This document shows, piece after piece, positions 44,871 through 56,728 of a stretch of DNA of 64,000 nt (positions are counted from its first letter, which is position 1; each line of letters begins with the position of its first letter). The translations under genes were made by a program, and so were the position numbers. The stretch is from Glebionis coronaria (lineage: Eukaryota; Streptophyta; Magnoliopsida; Asterales; Asteraceae): NCBI GenBank assembly GCA_025667525.1, contig CM046874.1, forward strand, positions 663,480,963 to 663,544,962. Reading direction: 5' to 3'. Under the pieces are notes generated by a model. It saw only the letters and a list, made by a program, of their open reading frames with translations, was not told the DNA's origin and ran no database searches.

Positions 44871-47800
44871 CTGAAAATATCACCAGACAAAGACAATATA
44901 TCGGAATCTAGAAGTTCCTCTGTGTTAGCAGGTACAGATATAGTTATCTTAGATTTGCTACCAAAAGAGTTCATAGGCTTCCAAATTTGCTTCCTAGATG
45001 CTGGCTTAGATTCTTGTTGTCTAAGATCCTGAAGTATTTCTTCACTGGTAGGCACAATAGTGGGGGAAGACCTAGTTAAAGGGCGCTTTTTCCATTTTTA
45101 GAGCTAGAGTTCCTATTTAAAGGATGCTGAGACCTAACTTTCGTGGATGTGATCCTAGTTAAAGGGCACGTAGTTCCATTAGCAGTGAAGGTCCTACCAG
45201 TGGGTTTCCATTGCCAACCCACTTGGGTGAATTTCTTCCCCGTTGGAATCCATTCAAGGTTGTTCCTAATTGCATACATTTCATTCACGTGATCAACAAG
45301 GCATAAATCATGACGCTGAGAAAACATGCATTTATTACAATTCCAACATCACAAATTAGAATTCACATTTTGCTTAGGCTGCTGCACACACACAGGGCCT
45401 TTAGTCTTAGTTACATGATTCTTTTTATTCATATTTGAAATAACATTCCTAGGGTGAACTTCTACTTTCTTCTTCGTAGTCCTACTAGTGGAAGGCTTGA
45501 CCCTATTCTTCTTGTCTTGAGATCCTTTAGCCTTAGTAGATACAGTTACTCCTTTAGAAGCCAAGGGAACATTAGTGACATATTTTGATTTAGCCTTGAT
45601 GGGTGTGTTCAATATAGGCTTAGATCCTGGATTCTTATTGAATGGAGTCATGGAAATGGTGGTGGCTTATTGTTTAAGTGGTGCAGAACCCGGTTGTCCT
45701 ATGTAATTCAAATGCTCTAAGCATTGTTATACCCCCTCAATGTAAGCATGAGCATAGTAATAGTGACTATTCATAGGATCTAGTTCATAGAGATCATCTA
45801 GCACATCCCTAGCAAGATCCGCGTGCTTAACTGCATGCTCCATATATAACTTATATGATAGTGGATTGTTCTTATTGTACGGGTTCTTAGTGATCGCCAC
45901 CTTGTTGGTTTTTGGAGCACTAGAGGTCGGGGCAGAGATTGTAGCTGGATTATCAACAACTTCTTTTCCTTTGAGTTGAAGTGTCTCCTTTAATTCAGCC
46001 AAAACCATGTTTTTGTCTATGAGTTGAATATTTAAGTCAGAGATTTCCTCACACTTATGGTTCAGTTGTTCAACAAGTGACTTTTGCTCTGCCGCATTAA
46101 TAGTGAAACGTTCTTCTAACAAACCATAAATTTATGGAAAACCCTGCTTTACTTTATCAACCTCCCCTAGCATAGAAGTAATTCTATCTACTAGGTCATG
46201 CTTTTTAGTCTCTACAGCCTCTAGTTCCAATTTATCAGTCAATGATTCTCTCTTAAGTCTCATAATTTCTTCCTCTAATGCCTGAACCACCTGAATCATC
46301 TTGTCACTCGTCTCAATGGAGTTTTCAAAATCATTTGTTTTTGAAAGAGTTTCATTTTTAGATTGATTTTCAATTTCAAGAGATATACAATGTTGTTCAA
46401 GCTCATCAAAACGTTTTGAAAGTGAGTTATAAGAATCTTGAAGCTTGAAAAATTCAGCGTTAGATTCGTGACAAGATTGCTTATCTACATTATTCACAGG
46501 TTCAACAATATTCACAGAAATATCATGCACATCATCACATTTATTCATAGCAGATGTCATCTCAAAAGCAAATTCAATAGTAACAACTTGCATCACTTCA
46601 ATAGACACTATATGTTCCAAGAATCGGTCATATTCGGACAAAATATTTTCTTTCTCAATTAAATGTTGTTCATAAGCATCATCCATTTCATAGAAAACTT
46701 TTCGAACTTCACCCATTTCGAAATTAAGATTATCCCTGAGATCTAAAAATCCCTCTTTAATATTGTCTACAAACGAAACGATCTCTTTCTCAAACACCGT
46801 TTTCATGTGTTCGAAAGCCCATTTTCCAGCGGTTTGAGCCGTTGAAGTCGTAAATTCCTTGATGACCTTTTCAAATCCGGTTAGGTATCGCTGAATCTCT
46901 TCCAAGCTTAGAAATACCGTACTTACTGGTGGAAGATTCTTAGGAATTTCCTTAGGTTCCTCCGAATTAACAAGTGTAGGAAGTATATTAAGGCTTTCTT
47001 TAGTAGGCATGTAAGCAGATGTATGGATAAATTCCTGTTGCATATTAAAGCGAATTCTAAGATCTGTTTTTGCATACTCGGCATTAAGCTATGCATAATC
47101 ATACTTAGGATATGTATAAATTACTTTTGACCTATTCTCTTCATGTAGTGGCATACTCTCAGATTCATTTGAAAACACAATCGGATCTAAGACCAATCCT
47201 AACTTTGTTGCATCATAAAGTCGTGGGTTGCGGTTAAATGCTTGCTTTGCATACCCCGGGTTAGGTGGTAGGTCTATTAGACGCGATAGAGTGAATTCCT
47301 TAAAAGAAGAATGAAACAAGTGTACTAAATGTGAAGCGGAGTATTGTTTTAAAAGCAAAACTTCAGTCTTTTTAACTTTCTCAGACGCCTTAATTTCCGT
47401 TTCAACCCTTTTAGACTTGAGAATTTCAAAATCCGTTTGTAGTTTTGAAAATTATTAACGACTGACTCTATTTCTTTAAGTTCTTTGGAAAGATTTGCTC
47501 TTAAACTCTCAATTTCTAGCAGATTATCCATTTGGACTTTCCTAAACCTATCAAATTCAGGATTGGTTAAGGTAGTGGTCACTGGAGTTAATTCTAAAGT
47601 TTTAACCTTTTCCTTATACAAAGCAAGCTCAGCAGATAATGTCTGATTAACACTAAGGGTTTCAAGGACCGCATTATTCATTTGGCCAAGCATAGATGCC
47701 GACACCATAACCAAATCTTGTTGAGCAAACGAATTTGTAGACGTAATAGCTCCCGGTTGTGGTTCACTCAAAGTCTGGGGACTTGCATTGATATTGCTAT

Positions 47801-48238
47801 CATTGTTTGTCTCCTCTTTGAGTTACTAACCACTGGAGGCTGTTCCAGATACTCAGACACTTGCTCAACTTGATAAGGTACAATACTAGTATCACTGGCA
47901 GTATTTGGTACCTCAGAAATTGTGTCAGCTCCATAAAGCGAAAGATTTACCATGAGAGCTACCTTGGCGGTATTGAGATCATCACAGTCAGAATAGTATG
48001 CATCAAGATCATCACATTAATATGCGGCATTGTTCGTGATGGCTGCTGTGAGTCCGTCAGTGTCCGAAACTCTAGGATCTGTGAGAAATGCTAACTCTTC
48101 TTCATCGAGCTCATGTCCTTGGGCTTAAGCATTCACCAAGTAGATCTTCTCCTGAAACCATGTGTTATCCCTTTTCCACATTGGATGCTTACACTCTCGA
48201 GCCATGTGCCCTTCCCCTTTGCAGTTATAACATATGAT
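44819..48238 (-). pseudogene. gag: M gag, long coiled-coil type, fragmented
   Basis: Starts inside the zinc knuckle region at the P1 junction (CYNCKGEGHMAREC, about 48227-48186). It continues in many frames: 47768-47953, 47349-47771, 47089-47358, 46132-47043, 45727-46122, 45349-45651, 45076-45327 and 44819-45055. The middle is Glu/Lys-rich and coiled-coil-like; WKPTGRTFT repeats lie near the C end. The last piece ends SKSSSGTWTLDAQSI and overlaps the protease start in a different frame. The N-terminal capsid part lies beyond the window. Confidence 0.75.
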
Positions 48239-48742
48239 TGTTGGGAATAAAATGTAGTCAAGACACTTGGACGCTAACAAGAGCAATTTGGACGTTGATA
48301 GGAAGAAATCAAGCGTTGACAGGACAAGCGTTGACAGGAAGAAGTCAAGCGTTGATAAGAAGAAGTCAAGCACTGATAGAAGACTTAGTCTACACGTTTT
48401 ATGTTTCTAGTATGTTTCTAGTAAATATATGTTCGACAATGTATTTCTTATGTTTATCTTTACCAAGAATAGCTGATACGTAGACTCTTGTACAAGGTTC
48501 CTTAATCTATAAAAGGAGGCCTTTAGGTTTTAGTTTAATATATGTTTTTACACTTTCATTGTACGCAAGTTTGATCAATCAATCAAAGTGAAAGTTTGGT
48601 TTATCTTGTTTGTGTGTTCTTGTTTAAGTATTAATTCCACATAAAACTTAAATTGGTACATATACAACAAAGTTACTCTACATGTTTAACTTGATTTAAT
48701 CTCGTTTACATAAGCTAAATAGATCTAAGTTTGGCATCAACA
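48239..48742 (+). repeat. 5' LTR of P1, 504 bp
   Basis: TGTTGGGAATAA...GGCATCAACA. TATAAAAGG at about 48511-48519 is the likely TATA box; the following AAAGG AGG CCTTT and the preceding AAGG TT CCTT form short inverted repeats. Homologous to 59329-59849. Confidence 0.85.
48270..48385 (+). repeat. 21-bp tandem array in P1 LTR
   Basis: Units start at 48270, 48291, 48312, 48327, 48348 and 48369: spacing 21, 21, 15, 21, 21. Core AGCGTTGACA with variants GACGCTAACA, GACGTTGATA and AGCACTGATA. The reading frame through the array has no stop. Confidence 0.9.
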
Positions 48743-48744
48743 AG

Positions 48745-48756
48745 TGGTATCAGAGC
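48745..48756 (+). other. Primer-binding site of P1
   Basis: TGGTATCAGAGC, two bases after the LTR end. Confidence 0.85.
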
Positions 48757-48842
48757 TTGTTGAGAAACTTTGATCTAAAGAACACAAAAACCCTAAATCG
48801 CCAAAAACCTTAATTTTCAAGAAACCCTAATATTCAAACAAC

Positions 48843-50700
48843 ATGTCTACACCAGAGTTAACCTCCTCCTCCTCCTCAAGCCCTAACATCAAGATTCCCA
48901 TGCTAGACCCAGACAACTTTGAGCTATGGAAGTTTAACTTTGAGCAGTATCTTCAAATCTATGACCACACTCTATGGGAAATTATTGAATATGGAAACAC
49001 ATTCAATAAGGCTACCAAGATTGCAGCTGCTATTGCGGTAAGATAAACTCCAGGCTCTACGGAAGAGGATAGAAAAGAAAAACCTGAAGATGGAAGAGCT
49101 GTCTCAGTAGAGGACGTTGCAAAGAGAAGGAACGACATGAAAACCCTAAGCATCCTCAAACTCTCTTTAGGACAAGCCAATCAGCACAAGAATAGAGGCT
49201 ATGATTCTGCAAAAGATCTTTGGGCAGCCCTTCAAGTTGCTTATGGTGGTAATGATGATACTGCCTCAGAGAAAAAGAAGCAACTCTTGCATAAGTATGC
49301 TGTATTTAAAGCCCTTCCCAATGAAAAGATAAGTGGAGTGAGAAGCAGACTTCTTGACATTACAAGCAAGTTGTCATTCATGGGAACAGTGCATGATGAT
49401 GCTGATATCATCACCACTTTCCTTAAAAGTCTTGGTGATGCATGGAAGATTGAATCAAGGTCTATGATTGCTAATAATACTCACAAAAGTTCCACCTTTG
49501 ATGATGTTTACAATAAATTGAGGCTTGTAGAGAGTGCGATCCTTTTGGATCAAGGAAGCAAGTCTACCAATGGAAATATGGCCTTATTCTCACATAGTGA
49601 AGGTCAATTTTATCAAAGGGAGTCATACATGCACCCCGTTACTGGATCACCTTGTGTCAACATTGGATCAGCTTTGTCAACGCCTCACATTCAGACGCTG
49701 ACACATACAATGTTGACTCACCAAGAGTTAAGCCTGCTGGTATTGATCTAGATACAGTGTGTGCATACATTGCTTCATTGCCCAATGGTTTAGTGATTAC
49801 ATATGAGGACCTTGAGCAAATTAGTGATGATCACTTGGAAGAGATGGACATAAAATGGAATATGGCACTTGCTAGCATAATGGCCAATAGATGGAATAGA
49901 AGGTTCGGGAAGAAGATGAATTTTAATGCTAAAGACACTGCTGGATTTGATAAATCCAAGGTTGAGTGTTACAATTTCCATAGAATGGGTCACTTTATGA
50001 GAGAGTGTAGATCTCCTAGAAGGTCTGATGCTGGAAAGCCTTCAAGCCAAATCATCAAGGTTGAAGATACAAAAGCTATGGTTGCCATACAAAACATAGA
50101 TGGTGTTGGCTGGCATTAGAGCTTTTTGGCCAAGGATGAGGAAGAAAACAAGGCTTTGGTTGCAGAAAAGCAGGAAGATGAGCATGTTCACTATGCTCTC
50201 ATGACACATTCTTCATCTTCATCAGACAATGAGGTATATGATGATGCATTTTCTAGTAAGGGTTGTCGTCTAAACACTAAAAAGCTTAACAAAGAAGTTT
50301 TAATATTAACAGCAGATGTTATTAATGAAAGATGCAAGTTATCTAATTATCAACTTGCTCTTACTCAAACTAAAAAGACTGTGGCTGAATATAAGAAAAT
50401 GGAGTTTGACCTAAAAGATCAAATTTAACTCATGATTTAAATGCTAGTGTTGAGGTTAGAAACATTTTGGAAAGATCCAAGGTGTTTTACAAGCTAAGTT
50501 AGATGAGGCTATCAAAAACAAAGATAATGTAGATCTTAAAATTCAAAAATTTGATAAAGTTTCACAAACCCTAGAAAAATGTGTTAGTAAACAAAGGGAT
50601 TCTAGGGATAGGAGTGGGATTGGGATGAAAGAGTATGTTGGTGTTCCACCACCTGCTGGGAACTTCTATGGTGTCCTTAGAAAGGATCTGTCTTGGACTG
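48843..50700 (+). pseudogene. gag: P1 gag, broken
   Basis: ATG at 48843, same start region as P2 gag (IKIPMLDPDNFELWKFNFEQ, LWEIIEYGNTFNKATKIAAA). TAA at 49044, a frame change near 49660-49740, TAG at 50117 and a stop at 50426. The zinc knuckle reads CYNFHRMGHFMREC: the second cysteine is phenylalanine. Homology continues, out of frame, up to the L junction (GVPPPAGNFYGV). Confidence 0.85.
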
Positions 50701-51083
50701 TGTTAATGCAAGTGATGCCTAAAAACATTATTAGTGTTAACTAATCTTTCTTAGTTTTGATCACAACAAACTATACAACACATTTAGTGTAAAACACAAA
50801 ACGAATTATTTAACTAACACTATCATCAAGGTAATATTCATATCACTAACCTTTCTTAATCATACTTAGTGATCATCAAAAAAATTATCCTTAAAACTCA
50901 CTTTTGTTAATATGACAAAAGACTTTTTAATAAACTTTCTTTTTTAGAAAATGTTTTATTAAAATAGAAAATGAAAATTTGAAAATAGCATATTCCATAT
51001 GCTATTAGAATATCCTTTGAAGGCTTCAAATACCTCAGATATTCCCACCCCACTAGAAGACAAAAACGGAGCGTACTCTAGGG

Positions 51084-51149
51084 GCGGTACCTTAAGTAGC
51101 TAGGCGGTTCCCTAGCGATATGGAACCGCCGGGCTAGATAAGGTACCGC
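51084..51149. promoter_or_regulatory. Nested inverted repeat in L LTR
   Basis: Outer arms GCGGTACCTTA (51084-51094) and TAAGGTACCGC (51139-51149) are perfect complements. Inner arms GGCGGTTCC (51103-51111) and GGAACCGCC (51122-51130) are also perfect. Related in sequence to the palindrome at 53477. Role unknown. Confidence 0.8.
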
Positions 51150-51730
51150 GCCCAGATAGCCGTTATATATCTGTTATACTTTGTCTCCTTTAAATAGTGG
51201 GTCAAATCTCATTTTCCAACAAGCCTCTTGGATGTTTTTCTCAGCCCCCTTTCTCTTTTCTATAGCATAATCATTAGTAAATGATCACTTAAAGTGTTAA
51301 GGATGTTTACATATGATTATCCTCTTGATCCCCTCCTTTACCATGTCCAATGAGAATATCACTCACTCACTAGTGTTGTGATAAAGATGAATCTATGAGC
51401 TAGTCATATTCATCATGATACCCTTTTTGTTTTAGGTCAATCCATTATATTTATGAATAGTTGGACTAGCTGTGTTCATCCAAGTTATTTGTGAATACTT
51501 GGATTTGTTGTGTACATCCATTGCATATGTGTTTGCTTAGATTTGTGTTGTGTAAATCCAAGCTACATGTGTGTACTTGGATAGGTCTAGTTGAGTTGTA
51601 ATAGATTTGATTAGTAGTTCTCACTAAACTATAAAGTGATGTGGTTGTGTCTTGTGAGTTCTCACTAAACTTGAAAGTGATTAGTAGTTGTGTTGTGTGA
51701 AGTTCTCACCTAGCTTGAAAGTGAAGAGTC

Positions 51731-51960
51731 GTGAAGATTGGTTCTAGCTTTGGATTAGAACTCGACATCTAGCCTTGTGTCGTAAAATGGTGAAGTAGGC
51801 AACGTCGTGAAGATTGGTTCTACCTTAAGATTAGAACTCGACATCTAGCCTTGTGTCGTTAAATTGTGAAGTAGGCAACGTTGTGTAGATTGGTCCTAGC
51901 TAAAGATTAGGTCTCGACATTTAGCTTAGTGTCGGAAAATAATGTAAGCGACGATGTAAG
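51731..51960 (+). repeat. 76-bp tandem repeat, three units
   Basis: Units begin GTGAAGATTGGTTCTA at 51731 and 51807 and GTGTAGATTGGTCCTA at 51883. Each contains CTCGACATCTAGCCTTGTGT or a close variant. Confidence 0.85.
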
Positions 51961-52294
51961 GTTTTCTCCGCCAAGAAGGGAGCTTGTGGATATAGTGGAA
52001 ATCTCGAGTAGGTGTACTTGATGAGTGGAGTAGAAACGAGGATAGAGCCTCGTTGTCGAACCACTATAAATCTTGGTGTCTTCCCACTAGGTTGTCTCCT
52101 TCCTTACTCTTTACTTATTTCATTATCATTACACTTACCTATTATCTTTGCTAGTGCATTTGAATTGAACCTAATCATTATGCAACTTAACTTCAAGCAA
52201 AAGATAGTTTTGATAGAAACCAAATTGAAAGTAATTTTAATTTGGTTGCCAATCAAAGAGAAACTATTCAACCCCTCCTTCTAGTTTCTACAAT

Positions 52295-52306
52295 TGGTAT
52301 CAGAGC
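52295..52306 (+). other. Primer-binding site of L
   Basis: TGGTATCAGAGC directly after the LTR (AAT spacer). Confidence 0.85.
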
Positions 52307-54204
52307 GATGGTCACTCAAGATCTTTGAAGTATATTTTACTTTGAAACTTGGATCGATCCATTGTCTCCTCAAATTAGAAGGTCAAGTTGTACTAAAGTT
52401 TCTCTTTGGTCAAAACTATTTTTTCTTTTAAAAACAGTTTTTTTTAATTGATAATATTACATCCCACTTAAGATTAGTAGTCTTTATGCATTTTAGATCT
52501 ACTGTTGAAATGTATCTACTAGTTTGCATCTTGCTTTTGTAGGTACTCATGAAGATCAATCACTTAATCGGTTGTGGATTGAGTTACTTGCATTTGTAGA
52601 AGACTCATCTTCATTGATCTTTAACATCTTTGAATGATGATACCAAGATGATTGGGAATGATACTAGTCCTTGAAGACTTAGTACTCATCATAGTCATTG
52701 TTGGGCATAGCATTGATTCCTTGATGGATTGCTCTTTGTGGCTAAGGTACGCTTTCGTTCTTCCACACGCCCTTTGATCATTCTTTTGATCATTACTTGA
52801 CTATGTGCTTGATCTTGGCATCCTTGCCTTGACATTTGTTTGTGGTTTGTGTTTCTTTTCTTTTATCCTCTCAAACCTTCATTGCTTGGATACTTGACTC
52901 ACTATGGTGATGTAGAGTGAGTTAGTAGTAGCTTAAAGTATCAAGCATGATTTCCATGGTTTGCAACCATACGGTTAGTAGGCCCTTTGTGGGAGAGAAA
53001 GTGAATTAATACCTTGCTCATATTTTAGTTTAGACTAAGACTATTATTGAAAGTGATCTTAGTCTATACTTGAATAATTGCTTTGTGTTTATTCATTACC
53101 AAAGTCGTTTAACGTTTCGTCGGAAAGGCACGTCTTGAACCACTATATATGACACAAGCTCTTCGTTACCACTACTTAAAGATTGTCATTAATCCCTTGA
53201 GTATTGGTCCTAGTCTTGATTCACTTCCCTTGACTTCTCTCCACTTTGTTGTTTTGCTACGAGTAGTCGTTTGTCCGTTTCGATTCTTTTCGATCTTGAT
53301 TCAACTCATAATCCTTCATTAAAACATATTGCCTAGTGTCTTGATGATCCAATGTTATTCTAAAAGGTTCAGGATATATTTTTAAGTATCTTAGAAAAAC
53401 TTGGTTTTTAAAATTTGGTGTTTTTCATTGATAAAAACCTACCTCTGTAGGCGGTTCTTTATCTAGGCAGCTCAAACCCGCGGTTCCTTATCGATAAGGT
53501 ACCGCGGGCAGTAAAGTTTGTCAGAGCGCCAGTTTGATTATTTTATTCTTTTTCAAACCACAATCTCTCTCTCCCAAAAACACACAGCCGACGTTTTTCT
53601 TGTTTTCCACCATTGTTGAAGCTTCAAAAACCTTCAATCACTTAAATTAATTGATTCCAAGTTGTGGGTTTCACTCATCCTTCATCTAACATCAATTAAT
53701 TGTAAGTATTTTCTTTCAATTTCATCTATTTTGTTCTAGGGTTCATCCTTTCATAATTGGGGATTTTTAAAATTGAAATTGAATTAAAACCTTAATAGGA
53801 ATGTGGGTTGACATGGTTATTTTACTATGATTCCTTAGGTTCATATTCATTAAGATTTCACTAAAACCCACTTATAGAACAAATTCGAATTTTGATTAAT
53901 TATTTTGATTAAAAGATGGATTTGAGATGAACCCATGAACATGTAGGTAATGACATTGTTAATGCTTACCTAAAAACCTTGTTTTGAATAACAAATGTTC
54001 TAATCCATTGTTGATCTAACATAGATCATGTGTTCTTGGTTAATGATGGAATAGATGCATTGTGAACATGAGAATGATATGGATTCAATCCTTTGTTTGT
54101 CGAGAAATTGATATAAAACATTCTCATATTTTCGATTTTTGATTTTAATTTTTCATATGAGTGATTGGAAATATGTTTTTCTTGTTTGTATTTAGGTACT
54201 AATC
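52307..54204 (+). other. Leader of L, no gene seen
   Basis: 1.9 kb without a credible ORF. Contains the palindrome at 53477-53508 and a CT-rich stretch (about 53563-53580) shortly after it. Confidence 0.6.
53477..53508. repeat. 32-bp near-perfect palindrome
   Basis: CCCGCGGT (53477-53484) and ACCGCGGG (53501-53508) flank CCTTATCGATAAGG (53486-53499). Only the T/T pair at 53485/53500 breaks symmetry. The centre is ATCGAT. Shares the TAAGGTACCGC arm with the LTR stem-loop. Confidence 0.9.
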
Positions 54205-55145
54205 ATGCCTTCACAATATCAAAAAGATCATCAACTCACTAGACAATACATGCCAAACCTTTCCCAAACCTATGCTTCCCCCCAACTTCAAAACACTTTT
54301 CCATCCCTTTCTACTCGTTGTTTCCATGAGGGTAGATTCGTTGACAAGGAAATAACGGGTTATAACTATATCTAATCTATGTTTGAGCTTTCGGGGTTTG
54401 ATTGCTTGCTCAACATAGAAGAATATATTTACCCTTATTCCTTCTTGAATTCTTTAGCACCTACTCCATGCTTGAATACAATGGAGAAATTTTCATTCGT
54501 TTCGTGTTGAATGATCAATTGATTCAATACTCCCTCGAAAACTTTGGTGAAATTCTCAGTGTGCCATATGAAGGCACTTGTCGGTTTACGGATAAATGGA
54601 GACTTGATGCTCTCTCGGAATCCTACGATAAACCTCCAAATGACCTCACCGAAATTGATCTAGAGTTCATCCTTGACATCATTTTGAAAGAGCGTGATGG
54701 AAACGTTGTGAGAAGCCTTCATTCAAATGTACGAAATTGGAATCGATATGAAGTGCTCTCTAGCGACCTTAAGGATTTTATGGTCCAATAGGCAAATATC
54801 CTTAGGGAGAATGTCTTTTGTCTTGGTGGAAACCGAGATCATATCCTGGCTTGTATGGTGCATATGTTGAGTTGCATCTTTACATCCACCAAGTACAATT
54901 TGGCATTCTATATCGCTCGACGAATCAATTATGCCCTTTCAAAGCCCAAAACAAACCTTCCCTATGCTATGCTTCTTACTCGCCTTTTCAAAAGGGTTGC
55001 TCATGATTTTCCCCACCTCGATCTTTCTCGCTTCTACCTGGTTCATCGGGTTATGTTGCCTATTCAAGAGGCATATGCAAGAAAGACAAGAAGTGATCGA
55101 GGATCGCGAAAATCCGATCATCAAGAGATGGATGATGAGGACATG
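54205..55145 (+). pseudogene. L ORF of unknown function, degraded
   Basis: ATG at 54205 (MPSQYQKDHQLTRQYM), TAA at 54373, a frame change near 54455, then open 54402-54791 (EIFIRFVLNDQLIQYSLENF, EIDLEFILDIILKERDGNVV) to TAG 54789, and open again in that frame to the S1 junction (FYIARRINYALSKPKTNLPY, HLDLSRFYLVHRVMLPIQEA). No catalytic motif. I recall similar ORFs in non-autonomous plant LTR elements, but cannot name a family. Confidence 0.6.
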
Positions 55146-56728
55146 TGTAACACCCCCAAATTTATACAACTCAATACAACGGAAGACTAGTTGGTGTTAT
55201 GGGATAGCACATTACTCACATCATAGACAACGCTTAAAAGTCGCGTCATTTTAATAATAAAGCATTTCCATTCGTAAATATCAAAGTTACATCGGTCCCA
55301 AGTCATATTATTTCATACAAAGTTTTACAAAATATTTGAATGGAAAATATTGTTTAAGTGTGGGCCATGAATTCTTGTCGTCTTCCCGAGAATTACCTTT
55401 AAGTACCTGAGATAAAACATGTTAAAAGAAAAGGTCAGCGATAACGCCGAGTGAATTCATAGAGTTTAATAAATTCCATCAATATAACTTTGGTATAAAA
55501 TTATTACCAAAAATCATTTCGTACAAACCATTGTAATAGGCCATAAAATAGCCAAAATCATTTTATACAAATCTTTATCAAAATCATAATATAGGCATTT
55601 GCCTTAAAAATCATTATACGAACTAATGTCGTAAAAACATCATACAATACGTCTTATAACGTTGTATGAAAATAAAACCGTTATATGAATATGGTTATGA
55701 AAACCAAAACACGAACATAATATCAATAGTATGACCCTGTATTGCTAGTCAGGCAATACATCGTAATTCGGAGCGTCTAGTAGTATTTCGTTAGTTGGAT
55801 TATTATAAGCCGCATGACATTGTTACCTTACTAAACCAACAACGGGTAGCTAACCCGATACCAATTTTTCCCATCTAAAGTAGTGTGTCGTCACAAAGGT
55901 CAAGCTATGGAAATCTTCTCATACATAAATTCGCTTACCAATCAATATGGCAAGACGGGGATCAACCGTCAAGGCGCGAACTGGGGTGATCGTCCCCAAA
56001 TAGTACTATTAAATGCATAAGCGTCTACCAAATCCCGGTAGTTCACAATTCATGCTAATGGTACTTTTAGTGACATAACCTAACTTTAATAATCCATTTA
56101 ATTTCATCTATCGGGTCCTTTAATCATTTATCAGGTCATACAATCGGGTCATTCAATCATTCGGGTCCAAAATCAATAAACAAACAATCGGGACAAATGG
56201 TGTCCTATTTAATAAAAAATAACATGTTATCTCCCTCGCGGGTTTATAAAACATTTATAAAAACATTTAAAAGAGTGCGAGGCTATGAACTCACGTTGAT
56301 GTGGGAAGGCGGGTTATCGGCAATTCGGACGTACGGTACGTGCTTCAATCACGGAAACCTAGACAAATAATACTCGTCTTAGACTTATGTCCAATGACTT
56401 TATAAAAATAACAATTATGTATACATATGATGATTATATATATATGATGATCAAGTGGGTTTACATATTCTCGTTTACTCATTTTAGTGTTTACGTCTTG
56501 GTAACTTTTACTAGTTTACTAGTTTTACCTATTTTCGTGTTTTAAGTCCAATAAGCTTAGTATAAGTTCTTTAACTTGGTTTAGTCCATTTTATACCTAT
56601 ATTATCAGTATATAAACTTTCAAGTTGGGCCCAAATGGGTTAAGTCCAATAAGTTCTTTTTATAAGGGTTTAACTTATTTAGTCCAATTATTAGTCCAAT
56701 ATGTTTACTTAGCTCGTTAATGTCCGTA
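55146..56728 (-). mobile_element. S1: gypsy-type LTR, partial
   Basis: Starts exactly TGTAACACCCCC and runs 1583 bp. The terminus, read in reverse, ends GGGGGTGTTACA like many plant gypsy LTRs, including G (GGGTGTTACA), so minus orientation is inferred. No ORF. Cut at 56729 by S2. Confidence 0.6.

Larger units (their letters stand above)
20669..48238 (-). mobile_element. Element M: large copia retrotransposon with post-pol ORF
   Basis: Read on the minus strand: gag (from the zinc knuckle at 48238, N part missing), protease, integrase, RT, RNase H (ends 29362), a leader-like stretch with a 27-bp repeat array, an ORF of unknown function (27269-23119), a 3' tract, a polypurine run and the 3' LTR (20962-20669). 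Y is inserted in its integrase. P1 cuts its gag at 48239, so the 5' LTR is outside the window. Coding parts have many frameshifts except the RT-RNase H block. Confidence 0.8.
48239..50700 (+). mobile_element. Element P1: copia, left part
   Basis: LTR 48239-48742, Met-tRNA-type primer site, and gag up to a cut at 50701, where L begins. It is inserted into M gag. Its remaining gag-pol and 3' LTR are not in the window. Close relative of P2 by LTR and Gag. Confidence 0.8.
50701..52292 (+). repeat. 5' LTR of L, 1592 bp
   Basis: TGTTAATGCAAG...AGTTTCTACA, then the primer site. Contains a nested stem-loop (51084-51149) and a 76-bp tandem repeat (51731-51960). Confidence 0.75.
50701..55145 (+). mobile_element. 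Element L: non-autonomous LTR retrotransposon, left part
   Basis: LTR 50701-52292, primer site, a 1.9-kb leader and an ORF unrelated to gag-pol, cut at 55146. No protease, integrase or RT is seen, but the right part is missing, so non-autonomy is only likely. Confidence 0.65.
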
